A DNA stretch of 64,000 nt, taken from contig NZ_QHKS01000003.1 of NCBI RefSeq assembly GCF_003353175.1, forward strand, positions 248,001-312,000, read 5' to 3'. This DNA is from Paraburkholderia lacunae. GTDB lineage: Bacteria > Pseudomonadota > Gammaproteobacteria > Burkholderiales > Burkholderiaceae. The position numbers were made by a program, and so were the translations under genes. The notes below the pieces were generated by a model. That model was given only the letters and a program-made list of their open reading frames with translations. It did no database searches and was not told where the DNA came from. Below, in pieces: positions 1 through 10,101 of this stretch. How positions within the stretch are numbered: the first letter of the stretch is position 1; every line of letters begins with the position of its first letter.

Positions 1-1338
1 GACGAGCCGGTCATCGAAATCGTCTCGCTCGATATGGAAGCGCGCGGCGTTGGCCGCACCGAGGGCGAAGGCGGCGCGCCCGGCAAGGTCATCTTTGTCG
101 AAGGCGCATTGCCCGGTGAGCGCGTCAGCTACGCGACCCATCGCAGCAAGCCGAAATACGAGCAGGCCGAGGTCGTCGAGGTGCTGCGCGAAAGCGTGAT
201 CCGCACCACGCCGAAATGCGCGTACTTCAGCACCTGCGGCGGCTGTTCGATGCAGCATCTCGACATCCGCGCGCAGGTGGCGGTCAAGCAGCGCGTGCTC
301 GAAGACAATCTCCAGCATCTCGCCAGGCTTCGCCCGGAAACCGTGTTCCGGCCGATTCACGGGCCGTCCTGGGGTTATCGCTATCGCGCGCGTCTGGCGG
401 TGCGCTACCTGCCGGAAAAGGGCGGCATGCGTATCGGCTTTCACGAGAAGAAGAGCAGCTACATCGCCGACATGAAGACTTGCGAGGTGTTGCCGCCGCA
501 TGTGTCGGCGATGCTGATGCCGCTGCGCTTCATGGTTCGCAAGCTGTCGATCTACGATCGCATGCCGCAGCTCGAACTCGCGGTCGGCTCGTCGGTCACC
601 GCGCTGGTGGTACGCAACCTCGAGCCGCTCACAGAAGCCGACGAACAGGTGCTGCGCGATTTCGCCGACGAGCACAAGGTGCAGTTCTGGCTGCAGCCGA
701 AGGGTCCTGACACGGTCACGCCGTTCTATCCGCTCGACGTGCAACTGGACTACACGCTGCCGGAATACAACATCCGGATGCCGTTCAAGCCGACCGACTT
801 CACCCAGGTGAATCACGCGATCAACCGCGTGCTGGTGAGCCGCGCACTGCGGCTGCTTGCGCCGGCGCGCACGGACCGCGTGCTCGATCTGTTCTGCGGG
901 ATCGGCAACTTCACGCTGCCGCTGGCGCGGATTTCGAAGGAAGTGGTCGGTATCGAAGGCAGCGAGGTGCTGACCTCGCGCGCACTGGCCAATGCCGAAC
1001 TGAACGGCGTGGCAGGCCATACGTCGTTCGCGTGCCGCAATCTGTTCGAAGTCACCGCCGACGACATGCGCGCGCTCGGCCATTTCGACAAATTTCTCGT
1101 CGATCCGCCGCGCGAAGGCGCGCTGGCCGTGGCGAAGGCGTTGGCCGAGATCGCGCAGAGCGGCAATGGGCCGCTGCCCAAGCGGATTGTCTACGTGTCG
1201 TGCAATCCGGCGACGCTCGCGCGCGACGCCGGTCTGCTGGTGCACGAGGCAGGCTATCGGCTGGTGGGCGCGGGCGTGGTGAACATGTTCCCGCATACGT
1301 CGCATGTGGAGTCGATTGCGTTGTTCGAGCGCGATTGA
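1..1338 (+). CDS. rlmD: 23S rRNA (uracil-5)-methyltransferase RlmD, 5' end outside the window
   Basis: RlmD methylates U1939 of 23S rRNA with S-adenosylmethionine. The open frame continues upstream of base 1, so the true start is off the window; the first ATG inside it is at 34. The N-terminal part would be a TRAM-like RNA-binding domain. A cysteine cluster ([15 protein letters not shown]) matches the 4Fe-4S site of the RlmD/RumA family. The C-terminal Rossmann methyltransferase shows the SAM-binding stretch [15 protein letters not shown] and the catalytic-cysteine motif [11 protein letters not shown]. The gene ends 134 bp before the convergent bamD, with a hairpin terminator between them. 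The family assignment is secure; only the start is unknown. Confidence 0.93.
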   Translation, partial: DEPVIEIVSLDMEARGVGRTEGEGGAPGKVIFVEGALPGERVSYATHRSKPKYEQAEVVEVLRESVIRTTPKCAYFSTCGGCSMQHLDIRAQVAVKQRVLEDNLQHLARLRPETVFRPIHGPSWGYRYRARLAVRYLPEKGGMRIGFHEKKSSYIADMKTCEVLPPHVSAMLMPLRFMVRKLSIYDRMPQLELAVGSSVTALVVRNLEPLTEADEQVLRDFADEHKVQFWLQPKGPDTVTPFYPLDVQLDYTLPEYNIRMPFKPTDFTQVNHAINRVLVSRALRLLAPARTDRVLDLFCGIGNFTLPLARISKEVVGIEGSEVLTSRALANAELNGVAGHTSFACRNLFEVTADDMRALGHFDKFLVDPPREGALAVAKALAEIAQSGNGPLPKRIVYVSCNPATLARDAGLLVHEAGYRLVGAGVVNMFPHTSHVESIALFERD

Positions 1339-1344
1339 AGCAAT

Positions 1345-1385
1345 GGCTTGAAGCAGCGGCTTGAAGCAGGGGGGCTTGAAGCAGG
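1345..1385. repeat. Three short direct repeats after rlmD
   Basis: The unit GGCTTGAAGCAG occurs three times, starting at 1345, 1358 and 1373, directly after the rlmD stop codon. A related GATTGAAGCAA spans the stop codon itself. It looks like a small tandem expansion of the 3' end of rlmD. Confidence 0.6.
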
Positions 1386-1422
1386 ACCCCCCAACCAGAG
1401 CGACGTAGCCGGCACAAACAAT

Positions 1423-1456
1423 AACGCCACGACCGAAGTCGTGGCGTTTTTGTTTT
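1423..1456. terminator. Factor-independent terminator between rlmD and bamD
   Basis: A perfect 11-bp stem (AACGCCACGAC / GTCGTGGCGTT) with a CGAA tetraloop is followed on the plus strand by TTTGTTTT. The minus side is also moderately T-rich, so it may serve both convergent genes. Confidence 0.88.
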
Positions 1457-1472
1457 CAGTGCGTGACGTGAC

Positions 1473-2333
1473 TTAGAACTGCCACCACGACTTTTCCTTA
1501 CCCGGCCTTGCATGCCCGGTGATATACGGGCTGTCGGGGAAGGTGCCGGCCAGCACGCGCTTGGTGTCGTCCGCCAGTTGCGGCTGATTCAGCTTCTCAT
1601 ACGACAGCATCATGATATGCAGCGCGTCTTCGATCGCCGGCGCGTTCTTGTATTCCTTCAACGCCAGTTGTGCGCGGTTGATCGCGGCGACATAGGCGCC
1701 ACGGCGGTAGTAGTAATCCGCCGCGTGGACTTCGTGCGACGCCAGCGCGTTCACGATGTAACGCATGCGCTGCGCGGCGTCCGGTGCGTACTTGCTGTTC
1801 GGAAACCGGTCGACCACGACCTTGAACGCGTCATAAGATTCGCGCAGCGACTTCGGATCGCGCTCGCTCATGTCCTGGCCCGAGAAGCGGCCGAACAGAC
1901 CGAGGTCGTCATTGAAGTGGATCATGCCCTTCAGGTAGTACGCGTACGCAATGTCCGGATGATCCGGGTGCAGCTGGATGAAGCGGTCGATCGCCTGGTC
2001 GGCGGCGGCGTTTTCGTTGTCTTTCCAGTTGCAATACGCAACGTTGATCTGCGCTTGCTGGGCGAAGTGGCCGAACGGGTCGCGGCCCTCGAGCATCTCG
2101 AAGTACTTGGCGCACTTGCCGAAGTCGCCACCGGACAGAGCGTCGTTCGCCTCCGTATATAATTTGTTGTTGTTCCACGTAGCCGTTTCATCGGTCTTTT
2201 CCGGCAGGCCGTGACAAGCCGCAACAACGGCGACGGCTGCGGCGCACGCAATGTATCCGGCCACTTTCCGGGCCGCCTTCTTGATGGCCGCCAAATTGAT
2301 CGCCGCTTTAGTGATGGTGTTCAAGGCTCGCAT
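1473..2333 (-). CDS. bamD: Outer membrane assembly lipoprotein BamD (ComL/YfiO)
   Basis: BamD is the essential lipoprotein of the BAM complex that inserts beta-barrel proteins into the outer membrane. The chosen start gives 286 residues beginning [10 protein letters not shown], with a basic segment, a hydrophobic stretch and a lipobox VVAAC that places the lipidated cysteine at residue 40. The rest is a TPR-like helical repeat protein with the family stretches [15 protein letters not shown] and [12 protein letters not shown]. An in-frame ATG 51 bp further upstream would overlap the divergent rluD and put 17 non-signal residues in front, so it was rejected. The start lies 38 bp from that of rluD, so the two promoters must overlap the coding regions or each other. 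Confidence 0.95.
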   Translation of the reverse strand: MRALNTITKAAINLAAIKKAARKVAGYIACAAAVAVVAACHGLPEKTDETATWNNNKLYTEANDALSGGDFGKCAKYFEMLEGRDPFGHFAQQAQINVAYCNWKDNENAAADQAIDRFIQLHPDHPDIAYAYYLKGMIHFNDDLGLFGRFSGQDMSERDPKSLRESYDAFKVVVDRFPNSKYAPDAAQRMRYIVNALASHEVHAADYYYRRGAYVAAINRAQLALKEYKNAPAIEDALHIMMLSYEKLNQPQLADDTKRVLAGTFPDSPYITGHARPGKEKSWWQF

Positions 2334-2371
2334 TTTCCAGTCTAGCTTTACGTCCAGGTGACCCAGACTCA

Positions 2372-3631
2372 ATGACCCGCTCAAATACTCCAGGTACCGC
2401 TACCGGCGCCGGGAATAGCAACAAAGATTATAACTTAAGCGCTGACCCCTCCGACGCATTGGGCGTCGATTCGCTCGACGACGATCTCGGCAGCGACGCG
2501 CTCGCCGCCGCCCGCGAGCCCGGTATCGTGCCGACCGTGGCCGGCCGCGTCGCGGACGAAACGCCGCGCAGCGTCACCGTGCCCGACGAACTGGCCGGCG
2601 AGCGCCTCGACAAGGTGCTCGCCCGCGTGTTTCCCGAGTTCTCGCGCAACCGGCTGCAAAGCTGGATCGAGGCGGAGCGCGTGCGTATCGACGGCAAGCC
2701 GGCGAAGATCCGTCAGCCGGTGCCGCTCGGCGCGACCATCGAGCTCGTGCCCGATCTGCTGCCCGAACAGCTCGCCTTCACACCCGAGCCGGTTCCGCTC
2801 GAGATCGTCTATGAGGACGACACGCTGGTGGTCATCAACAAGCCGGCCGGCATGGTCGTGCATCCGGCCGCCGGCAACTGGAGCGGCACGGTGCTGAACG
2901 GTCTGCTGTACCGCTATGGCGACGCCGCCGCGGGCCTGCCGCGCGCGGGCATCGTGCACCGGCTCGACAAGGAAACCTCCGGCTTGATGGTGGTCGCGCG
3001 CACGCTCGAGGCGCAGACCGATCTGGTGCGTCAGCTGCAGGCGCGCACGGTCAAGCGCCGTTACCTCGCGCTGGTGTGGGGCAACATGCCCGAAGAGGGC
3101 ACGATCGACGCGCCGATCGGCCGCGACCCGCGTGAACGCACGCGCATGGCGGTCGTCAAGAGCGCCTCGGGCAAACCGGCGCGCACGCATTTCCGGCGCG
3201 TCGAAACGGCGATCTGGCAGCGTCAGCCCGTCACGGCAATCCATTGCGACCTGGAAACCGGCCGCACCCATCAGATTCGCGTGCATTGCGCGCACATCGG
3301 CCATCCGTTGCTGGGCGACCCGGTGTACGGGCGCGCGCGCGGCAAGCGCTCGGTCACCCCGCTGCCGGACGGCTTCGCGCGCCAGGCGCTGCATGCGTGG
3401 CGCCTCGGGCTGATCCATCCGCAAACCGGCCGGACGATGCAATGGCGCGCGGATGTGCCGGAAGACATGGCGGCGCTGTCGGCCGCGCTCGGTCTGGGGC
3501 GCGACGATGCCGGCGAGTTCGACGAGACGTACTATGAGGACGAGGACTACGATGCGTCGCTCGACGAAGACATCGACGAAGCCGCTGAACCCGACGAGGA
3601 CGATGAACCCGACGAGGACAACCACGCATGA
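2372..3631 (+). CDS. rluD: 23S rRNA pseudouridine synthase RluD
   Basis: RluD makes pseudouridines 1911, 1915 and 1917 in helix 69 of 23S rRNA. The protein has 419 residues. After a low-complexity N-terminal extension of about 75 residues comes an S4 RNA-binding domain ([20 protein letters not shown]), then the catalytic domain with [11 protein letters not shown], whose aspartate D199 is the expected catalytic residue. The late motif HQIRVH is also present. The last 35 or so residues are almost all Asp and Glu, a tail absent from E. coli RluD. The gene overlaps pgeF by 4 bp (ATGA), so the two are translationally coupled. Confidence 0.93.
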   Translation: MTRSNTPGTATGAGNSNKDYNLSADPSDALGVDSLDDDLGSDALAAAREPGIVPTVAGRVADETPRSVTVPDELAGERLDKVLARVFPEFSRNRLQSWIEAERVRIDGKPAKIRQPVPLGATIELVPDLLPEQLAFTPEPVPLEIVYEDDTLVVINKPAGMVVHPAAGNWSGTVLNGLLYRYGDAAAGLPRAGIVHRLDKETSGLMVVARTLEAQTDLVRQLQARTVKRRYLALVWGNMPEEGTIDAPIGRDPRERTRMAVVKSASGKPARTHFRRVETAIWQRQPVTAIHCDLETGRTHQIRVHCAHIGHPLLGDPVYGRARGKRSVTPLPDGFARQALHAWRLGLIHPQTGRTMQWRADVPEDMAALSAALGLGRDDAGEFDETYYEDEDYDASLDEDIDEAAEPDEDDEPDEDNHA

Positions 3632-4485
3632 GCTTGCCCGAGCTGACGTTTGCCGATGTTGTGCAACCCGCATGGAATGTATCGCCGCGCGTGCGTGCGC
3701 TCGTCACGACGCGCAATGGCGGTGTGAGTGAAGCGCCGTTTGGCCGTTGGCATGACGGCATGGATCGGCCCGGTGGCCTGAACCTCGGAACGAAATCCGG
3801 CGACGATCCCGCCGCGGTCGCCACCAATCGCGCGCGTCTGCTTGCGCTGGCGGGCGTGGGCGAGGCTGCCTGGCTCGAGCAGATTCACGGCGCCGGCATC
3901 GTGCGTGCCGAAGATGTACTGGCGCAGGCTCGCGCAAGCGGCGCGCCGACGCAAGCCGATGCGAGCGTCACCGATCGGCCCGGCACGGTATGCGTCGTGA
4001 TGGTGGCCGACTGCATGCCGGTGCTGTTGTGCGATCAGGCGGGACGTGCGGTCGGCGCGGCTCATGCAGGATGGCGCGGCCTCGCGGCAGGCATCGTCGA
4101 ACAGACTGCGCAGCGCGTTGCGGATCTGGCCGGCGTCGATGCCGCTTCGCTGTATGCGTACCTCGGTCCGGCGATCGGACCCGATGCTTTCGAGGTGGGT
4201 GCAGACGTGCGTGACGCCTTCATGAACGGTGTCGACAGCGCGCAACGTGATGCCACCGCGGATGCGTTCGTTGTCCATCCGCAAAACGCAGGCAAATACC
4301 TGGCCAATCTCGCGGCGCTCGCTCGCTTGCGTTTGCAGCGGTTCGGCATCAGCCGGATTGTCGGCGGCGACCTTTGCACGGTCACGCAACGCGAGCGTTT
4401 CTATTCCTATCGCCGCGATCGCGCAACGGGACGCATGGCCGCGCTGATCTGGCTGGACGATCAGGCGCAGACCATCGCGGACTAG
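3628..4485 (+). CDS. pgeF: Multicopper-polyphenol-oxidase (YfiH/LACC1) family protein
   Basis: The 285-residue protein belongs to the YfiH/DUF152 family, annotated as polyphenol oxidase or laccase-domain protein. Family members have been shown to act on purine nucleosides, and PgeF is reported to act in peptidoglycan editing. The conserved metal and active-site residues are visible: H87 in QIHGAGIV, C129 in VADCMPVLL and H146 in AHAGWRG. The ATG overlaps the rluD stop in an ATGA arrangement; the rluD-yfiH pairing is common in proteobacteria. The family is certain, the physiological substrate here is not. Confidence 0.9.
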   Translation: MSLPELTFADVVQPAWNVSPRVRALVTTRNGGVSEAPFGRWHDGMDRPGGLNLGTKSGDDPAAVATNRARLLALAGVGEAAWLEQIHGAGIVRAEDVLAQARASGAPTQADASVTDRPGTVCVVMVADCMPVLLCDQAGRAVGAAHAGWRGLAAGIVEQTAQRVADLAGVDAASLYAYLGPAIGPDAFEVGADVRDAFMNGVDSAQRDATADAFVVHPQNAGKYLANLAALARLRLQRFGISRIVGGDLCTVTQRERFYSYRRDRATGRMAALIWLDDQAQTIAD

Positions 4486-4802
4486 CGAACGAACCGCGTG
4501 GTGGCAGCTGGTGCGGCCACGTGTGCGCGAGCGCGCAGAGCATGTCGGCTGAGGCGCGTGCGAGGGTTTGTTCGGAGGCGCAGCAGACTTCTTTGCTGCG
4601 CTGCCGGAATTCGTCGGACAAGCGTCAATCTGCCGCGAAAAGCATGGGCACGCGCACGGATGAGCGCGCATAAGCCCATGCCAAATGGGAGTTTTTTCGT
4701 TGGTGAGTCCATGTGGCGAACCACGTCCAAAAGCGCGATCTACTACACAGGGAAAACGATAATTAAAAAAATATCGCACTGCGGCAAAATCGGGAACAAG
4801 CA
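4486..4802. other. Intergenic region upstream of the phaC promoter
   Basis: No gene is supported here. A GC-rich hairpin (GCGCAGCA / TGCTGCGC, 4578-4601) could end pgeF transcription, but it lacks a T-tract. The last 70 bases become AT-rich (about 4735-4800) and lead into the phaC promoter. Confidence 0.5.
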
Positions 4803-4832
4803 TTGACATGCCTTGCAATGGGGAGCAAGAAT
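4803..4832 (+). promoter_or_regulatory. Likely sigma-70 promoter of the pha operon
   Basis: A perfect -35 TTGACA (4803-4808) is followed after 18 bp by AAGAAT (4827-4832). The spacer contains the palindrome TTGCAA. The published Cupriavidus necator phaC promoter has the same arrangement (TTGACA, 18 bp including TTGCAA, AACAAT). Transcription would start near 4840, which argues that phaC translation begins at 4940 rather than at the upstream in-frame ATG at 4808. Confidence 0.7.
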
Positions 4833-4939
4833 GTTCCTCACCCATGGAGCAGGGCGTGACGAGGTTGCAAGCAATCGCCCACGCGCGCAAGAACCTGCCT
4901 CTCAAACCGTCCGCAAGGACTTACCGGTCAAAAGCAGGT

Positions 4940-6838
4940 ATGGCAGCATCACATTCCTCAGCTTCCCCCAGCACGGACTCCTCGACGGAGCATGCGCAGC
5001 AGGTCGGTACGGGCGGCGCAACTTCAGCGCCCGGCATGCAGCAGTTATTCGACGCCTGGATGAACGCATGGCGTTCGCTCGGCACATCGCCCGGAGGCAA
5101 CGGCGCGCCGTTCACCCTGCCGCAGATGCCGCAAATGCCGGCTTTTCCCGGCATGCCGGACTTCAGCAAAGCAGCCGCTGCCGCATCTATGCCGGCGCTG
5201 CCGTCGCTGAGTTCATTCGCCGGACTCAATGTTCCGGGCGCGGCGATTCCATCGGAGCGTCTGCAAAAGCTGCAAGCCGATTATTCCCGCGAGGCGATGG
5301 AGTTGATCCAGCAGGCCGCCGCCTCGACGACGAAAATCCCCGAACTCAAAGATCGGCGTTTCAGTGCCGACGCATGGAGCGCGACGCCGGCCTACGCGTT
5401 CACCGCGGCCTGGTATCTATTGAATGCACGCTATCTGCAGGAAATGGTCGACGCGCTCGAAACCGAGCCGAAGATGCGTGAACGCATTCGCTTCGCCGTT
5501 CAGCAATGGACCGCGGCGGCATCGCCCAGCAACTTCCTCGCCTTGAATCCGGAAGCGCAAAAGACCTTGCTCGAGAGTCAGGGCGAGAGTTTGCGGCAAG
5601 GTGTGATGAACCTGCTCAGCGACTTGCAGCGCGGCAAGATTTCGCAGACCGACGAATCGCGTTTCGTGGTCGGCGGCAATCTCGCGAACACCGAAGGCTC
5701 GGTTGTTTTTGAAAACGATCTGATCCAGTTGATCCAGTACAAGCCGCGTACCACCACCGTGCACGAACGGCCGCTGTTGATCGTGCCGCCCTGCATCAAC
5801 AAGTTCTACATTCTCGATCTGCAGCCGGAGAACTCGCTGGTCGCGCATGCGCTCGATTCGGGGCATCAGGTGTTCCTGATCTCGTGGCGCAACGCGGATG
5901 CATCCATCGCGCATAAGACGTGGGACGACTACATCGGCGAAGGCGTACTCACCGCGATCGACACGGTGTGCAAGATCAGCGGCCGGGAGCAGATCAACAC
6001 GCTCGGCTTCTGTGTCGGCGGCACGATGCTGGCCGCGGCGCTGGCGGTGGCGGCCGCGCGCGGCGAACATCCGGCCGCGTCGATGACCTTGCTCACCGCG
6101 ATGCTCGATTTCTCGGACACGGGCGTGCTCGACATCTTCGTCGACGAAGCACATGTGCAGATGCGCGAGCAGACCATCGGCGGCAAGAACGGCAGCGCGC
6201 CGGGACTGATGCGCGGCATCGAGTTCGCCAACACGTTCTCATTCCTGCGCCCGAACGACCTGGTGTGGAACTACGTTGTCGACAACTACCTCAAAGGGCG
6301 CACGCCTGTGCCGTTCGATCTGCTGTACTGGAACAGCGATTCGACCAGTCTGCCGGGTCCGATGTACGTCTGGTATCTGCGCAATACGTATCTCGAGAAC
6401 CGCCTGCGCGAGCCGGGTGCGTTGAGCGCCTGCGGCGAACCGATCGACCTGTCGAAGATCGACGTGCCAACCTTCATTTACGGTTCGCGCGAAGACCATA
6501 TCGTGCCGTGGCAAACGGCGTATGCGTCGGTGCCGTTGCTGACGGGGCCGCTGAAGTTCGTGCTCGGCGCGTCGGGCCATATCGCGGGCGTGATCAATCC
6601 GCCGGCGAAGAAAAAGCGCAATTACTGGGTTCTGGAGGGCGACACCAGAACACTGCCGGAAAGCCCGGAAGAGTGGCTGGATCAGGCCGCCGAAGTCCCC
6701 GGCAGCTGGTGGCCCGAATGGACCACCTGGCTCGATCAGTACGGCGGCAAGAAAGTGAAGCCGCGAGCCAAACCTGGCTCGGCCGGGTTTCCGGTCATCG
6801 AGCCGGCGCCGGGGCGCTATGTGCGGCAGCGCGAGTAG
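4940..6838 (+). CDS. phaC: Class I poly(R)-hydroxyalkanoate synthase PhaC
   Basis: PhaC polymerises (R)-3-hydroxybutyryl-CoA into PHB on the granule surface. With the start at 4940 it has 632 residues. The lipase-like box is LGFCVGGT with catalytic C358; D519 in SREDHIVPW and H547 in GASGHIAGV complete the triad. The N-terminal 100 residues are a Met/Pro/Ala-rich extension. The frame stays open to an ATG at 4808, but that part uses poor codons, lies in the promoter and has no ribosome-binding site at a good distance. A strong GGGAGCAAGA-ATG at 4831 is out of frame. phaA follows 150 bp downstream. Confidence 0.95.
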   Translation: MAASHSSASPSTDSSTEHAQQVGTGGATSAPGMQQLFDAWMNAWRSLGTSPGGNGAPFTLPQMPQMPAFPGMPDFSKAAAAASMPALPSLSSFAGLNVPGAAIPSERLQKLQADYSREAMELIQQAAASTTKIPELKDRRFSADAWSATPAYAFTAAWYLLNARYLQEMVDALETEPKMRERIRFAVQQWTAAASPSNFLALNPEAQKTLLESQGESLRQGVMNLLSDLQRGKISQTDESRFVVGGNLANTEGSVVFENDLIQLIQYKPRTTTVHERPLLIVPPCINKFYILDLQPENSLVAHALDSGHQVFLISWRNADASIAHKTWDDYIGEGVLTAIDTVCKISGREQINTLGFCVGGTMLAAALAVAAARGEHPAASMTLLTAMLDFSDTGVLDIFVDEAHVQMREQTIGGKNGSAPGLMRGIEFANTFSFLRPNDLVWNYVVDNYLKGRTPVPFDLLYWNSDSTSLPGPMYVWYLRNTYLENRLREPGALSACGEPIDLSKIDVPTFIYGSREDHIVPWQTAYASVPLLTGPLKFVLGASGHIAGVINPPAKKKRNYWVLEGDTRTLPESPEEWLDQAAEVPGSWWPEWTTWLDQYGGKKVKPRAKPGSAGFPVIEPAPGRYVRQRE

Positions 6839-6988
6839 TGTGTGATGTGAGTCGCAGTAAAGATTTCATTGCGCAGTTCGAAGCGTGATCCGGATGAGCG
6901 CGTGATTGAAGCAAGAGCGAAAGAGCAACGAGATTATTAACTTGACGGGCCGCGGCGCAATTGGCCGGCGTGCCCGGAGGATATCGAA

Positions 6989-8170
6989 ATGACTGATGTT
7001 GTGATCGTATCGGCCGCTCGTACGGCAGTAGGCAAATTCGGTGGGTCGCTGGCGAAGATCGCCGCGCCCGATCTTGGCGCCACGGTGATTCGTGCCGTGC
7101 TCGAACGGGCCGGTCTGAAGCCCGAGCAGGTCAGCGAAGTCATCCTGGGGCAGGTGCTGACGGCCGGCTCCGGCCAGAACCCGGCGCGTCAGTCGCTGAT
7201 CAAGGCAGGGCTGCCTTCGGCCATACCCGGCATGACGATCAACAAGGTGTGCGGCTCGGGTCTGAAGGCCGTGATGCTGGCCGCCAACGCGATCATCGCG
7301 GGCGACGCCGACATCGTGATCGCCGGCGGTCAGGAAAACATGAGCGCGGCGCCGCACGTGCTGCCGGGTTCGCGCGACGGCTTTCGCATGGGCGACGCCA
7401 AGCTGATCGACTCGATGATCGTCGACGGCCTGTGGGACGTGTATAACCAGTACCACATGGGCGTGACGGCGGAGAACGTCGCCAAGGAATACGGCATCAC
7501 GCGCGAGCAGCAGGACGCGTTCGCGGCGCTGTCGCAGAACAAGGCGGAAGCCGCGCAGAAGTCGGGCCGCTTCGACGACGAAATCGTGCCGGTCGAAATT
7601 CCGCAACGCAAGGGCGAGCCTCTTCGTTTCGCCACGGATGAATTCGTGCGTCATGGCGTAACGGCCGAGTCGCTCGCGGGCCTGAAGCCGGCGTTCTCGA
7701 AGGAAGGCACGGTGACGGCCGCCAACGCGTCGGGTCTGAACGACGGCGCGGCGGCGGTGATCGTAATGTCGGCGAAGAAGGCCGAGGCGCTCGGCCTTAC
7801 GCCGCTCGCGCGCATCAAGGCCTACGCCAACGCAGGCGTCGATCCGAAGGTGATGGGCATGGGCCCGGTGCCGGCTTCGCGCCGCTGTCTGGAGCGCGCG
7901 GGCTGGAGCCCGGCCGATCTCGACCTGATGGAAATCAACGAAGCCTTCGCCGCGCAGGCGCTCGCCGTGCACAAGCAGATGGGCTGGGATACGTCGAAGG
8001 TCAACGTGAACGGCGGCGCGATCGCGATCGGCCATCCGATCGGCGCGTCCGGTTGCCGGATTCTCGTCACGCTGCTGCACGAAATGCAGAAGCGCGACGC
8101 GAAGAAGGGCCTGGCGTCGCTGTGTATCGGCGGCGGCATGGGCGTGGCGCTGGCGGTCGAGCGCGCGTAA
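6989..8170 (+). CDS. phaA: Acetyl-CoA acetyltransferase PhaA
   Basis: PhaA condenses two acetyl-CoA to acetoacetyl-CoA, the first step of PHB synthesis. The 393-residue thiolase has the acylated cysteine C88 (NKVCGSG), H349 (IGHPIGASG) and the second active-site cysteine C379 (CIGGGMG). A good ribosome-binding site, CGGAGG, lies 9 bp before the ATG. It is the second gene of the phaCAB order typical of Cupriavidus and Burkholderia. A GC-rich hairpin without T-tract (8191-8222) separates it from phaB. Confidence 0.95.
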   Translation: MTDVVIVSAARTAVGKFGGSLAKIAAPDLGATVIRAVLERAGLKPEQVSEVILGQVLTAGSGQNPARQSLIKAGLPSAIPGMTINKVCGSGLKAVMLAANAIIAGDADIVIAGGQENMSAAPHVLPGSRDGFRMGDAKLIDSMIVDGLWDVYNQYHMGVTAENVAKEYGITREQQDAFAALSQNKAEAAQKSGRFDDEIVPVEIPQRKGEPLRFATDEFVRHGVTAESLAGLKPAFSKEGTVTAANASGLNDGAAAVIVMSAKKAEALGLTPLARIKAYANAGVDPKVMGMGPVPASRRCLERAGWSPADLDLMEINEAFAAQALAVHKQMGWDTSKVNVNGGAIAIGHPIGASGCRILVTLLHEMQKRDAKKGLASLCIGGGMGVALAVERA

Positions 8171-8330
8171 GGCGGCTTCAAGCATGGTTGCCGCGCGCCT
8201 CGTTGCAGCGGGCGGCGCGCGGTGAGCAGTGGCCTCGCCAGCCGGTCGCCCGGCGGCAGTGGAGATGAAGCACAAGGCGAGGGATGAGGCAGCCGGTCGG
8301 CGCCTCGAAAACGATAACGGAGTGAAGTTT

Positions 8331-9071
8331 ATGACACAGCGAATTGCGTACGTAACGGGCGGCATGGGTGGCATCGGCACGAGCATTTGCCAGCGGCTCC
8401 ACAAAGAAGGTTTCAAGGTGGTCGCAGGCTGCGGCCCGAACTCGCCGCGCCGCGTGAAGTGGCTCGATGAGCAGAAGGCGCTGGGTTTCGACTTCGTCGC
8501 GTCCGAAGGCAATGTCGGCGACTGGGATTCGACCAAGGCTGCGTTTGACAAGGTCAAGTCCGAAGTCGGCGAGATCGACGTGCTGGTGAACAACGCCGGC
8601 ATCACCCGCGACGTCGTGTTCCGCAAGATGACGCACGAAGACTGGACGGCGGTGATCGACACCAACCTGACCAGCTTGTTCAACGTCACCAAGCAGGTGA
8701 TCGACGGCATGGTTGAGCGCGGCTGGGGCCGGGTGATCAACATTTCGTCGGTGAACGGGCAGAAAGGCCAGTTCGGCCAGACCAACTACTCCACCGCGAA
8801 GGCCGGCATTCACGGCTTCACGATGTCTTTGGCGCAGGAAGTGGCCACCAAGGGCGTGACGGTCAACACCGTGTCGCCGGGCTACATCGGCACCGATATG
8901 GTCAAGTCGATCCGCCCGGACGTGCTGGAAAAGATCGTCGCGACGATTCCGGTGCGCCGTCTCGGCCAGCCGGACGAAATCGGTTCGATCGTGGCGTGGC
9001 TCGCTTCGGACGAATCGGGTTTCTCGACGGGCGCTGATTTTTCGCTGAACGGCGGTTTGCATATGGGCTGA
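8331..9071 (+). CDS. phaB: Acetoacetyl-CoA reductase PhaB
   Basis: PhaB is the NADPH-dependent short-chain dehydrogenase that makes (R)-3-hydroxybutyryl-CoA for PhaC. The 246-residue protein begins MTQRIAYVTGGMGGIG, which contains the nucleotide-binding motif TGGMGGIG. The catalytic residues S140, Y153 and K157 fall at the same numbers as in the C. necator enzyme. The start follows GGAG at a normal distance; an open frame further upstream (from 8229) has no family similarity. The distance to phaA is 160 bp, still consistent with one operon. Confidence 0.96.
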   Translation: MTQRIAYVTGGMGGIGTSICQRLHKEGFKVVAGCGPNSPRRVKWLDEQKALGFDFVASEGNVGDWDSTKAAFDKVKSEVGEIDVLVNNAGITRDVVFRKMTHEDWTAVIDTNLTSLFNVTKQVIDGMVERGWGRVINISSVNGQKGQFGQTNYSTAKAGIHGFTMSLAQEVATKGVTVNTVSPGYIGTDMVKSIRPDVLEKIVATIPVRRLGQPDEIGSIVAWLASDESGFSTGADFSLNGGLHMG

Positions 9072-9081
9072 GTCTCGAGCG

Positions 9082-9102
9082 CGCCGCTCACAAGGCGGCG
9101 CA
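9082..9102. other. GC hairpin after phaB
   Basis: A perfect 7-bp stem, GCGCCGC / GCGGCGC, with a 7-base loop begins 10 bp after the phaB stop. It has no T-tract, so it is more likely to stabilise mRNA or weakly attenuate than to terminate fully. Confidence 0.4.
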
Positions 9103-9130
9103 CTTCGGCTCAGATGGTTCCGGCGGCGTC

Positions 9131-9162
9131 TCGACTGTGCGATTCCCCGATCGTGCAGTCGA
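9131..9162. promoter_or_regulatory. Imperfect palindrome upstream of phaR, possible autoregulatory operator
   Basis: TCGACTGTGCGAT (9131-9143) is the inverted complement of ATCGTGCAGTCGA (9150-9162) with two mismatches. It lies 44 bp before the phaR start. PhaR proteins are known to repress their own genes; binding to this palindrome is inference only. Confidence 0.3.
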
Positions 9163-9205
9163 CGGGACGCCGTTTCCGCGCTCAACTCGCGCTCAAAGGC
9201 GTTAC

Positions 9206-9829
9206 ATGACCACTACTACAAAGAAAACAGCCGAACGACTGATCAAGAAATATCCGAATCGTCGGCTCTACGATACAGAGACAAGCACGTACATCACGCT
9301 GACGGATGTCAAACAGCTCGTGCTGGATCAGGAGGATTTCAAGGTCATCGATGCGAAGAGCAACGAGGATCTGACGCGCGCCATCCTGTTGCAGATCATT
9401 CTCGAAGAGGAGAGCGGCGGCTTGCCGATGTTCTCGTCGTCGATGCTGTCGCAGATCATCCGCTTCTACGGCCATGCGATGCAGGGCATGATGGGCACGT
9501 ATCTGGAAAAGAACATCCAGGCGTTCATCGACATTCAGGCGAAACTCGCCGACCAGTCGAAGAACCTGTACGAAGGCAAGGCGATGAATCCGGAAGTCTG
9601 GTCGCAGTTCATGAACATGCAGGCGCCGATGATGCAGGGCATGATGACCAGCTATATCGAGCAGTCGAAGAACATGTTCGTACAGATGCAGGAGCAGATG
9701 CAGAACCAGGCGAAGTCCATGTTCAGCACCTTCCCGTTTACGCCGGGCGGCCCGGTGAATGCGGCCAATGCGCCGGCAAGTCCGGCCGGCAGCACTCCGC
9801 AAGGCAATCCGGAGCCGGAGAAGAAGTAA
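9206..9829 (+). CDS. phaR: Polyhydroxyalkanoate synthesis repressor PhaR
   Basis: PhaR is a DNA-binding repressor that also binds PHB granules and is released from phasin and phaR promoters when polymer accumulates. The 207-residue protein has the N-terminal PHB accumulation regulatory domain (RLIKKYPNRRLYDTETSTYI) followed by Met/Gln-rich segments, such as FMNMQAPMMQGMMTSYIEQS, typical of the PHB_acc repeats. The tail is Ala/Pro rich. The start at 9206 was preferred over the upstream open frame at 9137 because family similarity begins there. Confidence 0.94.
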   Translation: MTTTTKKTAERLIKKYPNRRLYDTETSTYITLTDVKQLVLDQEDFKVIDAKSNEDLTRAILLQIILEEESGGLPMFSSSMLSQIIRFYGHAMQGMMGTYLEKNIQAFIDIQAKLADQSKNLYEGKAMNPEVWSQFMNMQAPMMQGMMTSYIEQSKNMFVQMQEQMQNQAKSMFSTFPFTPGGPVNAANAPASPAGSTPQGNPEPEKK

Positions 9830-10101
9830 CGGCGCAAGCCACGATGGCGGCGAGGGCGTTCGCGTGGCCGCTGGGCGGCCGGCAGTGGACCGGCGTGCAT
9901 TCGGCGTGTATGGCGGATTCGATCAGGGTGGTCGGCGCGGTGCGCACAGGCGGAGGGCCGCCGGCGCGGTACAATGGCGGGTTGCGTGTGCGGGGCGTTT
10001 TGCCGGGGATGGATTCTTTAACCCCGTAGTTCCTGCCGCACCGTCCCCCGAATTCGTCCCCATTTGTCGTCATCGTCACCGCTATACGCCGGACCCACCC
10101 T

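Noticed and set aside
4578..4601. Hairpin after pgeF considered as a factor-independent terminator
   Set aside because: The stem is good, but there is no T-tract after it on either strand.
4831..5481. Frame with a strong GGGAGCAAGA-ATG start overlapping the beginning of phaC
   Set aside because: It is out of frame with phaC, carries no recognisable domain and sits at the transcription start predicted from the promoter.
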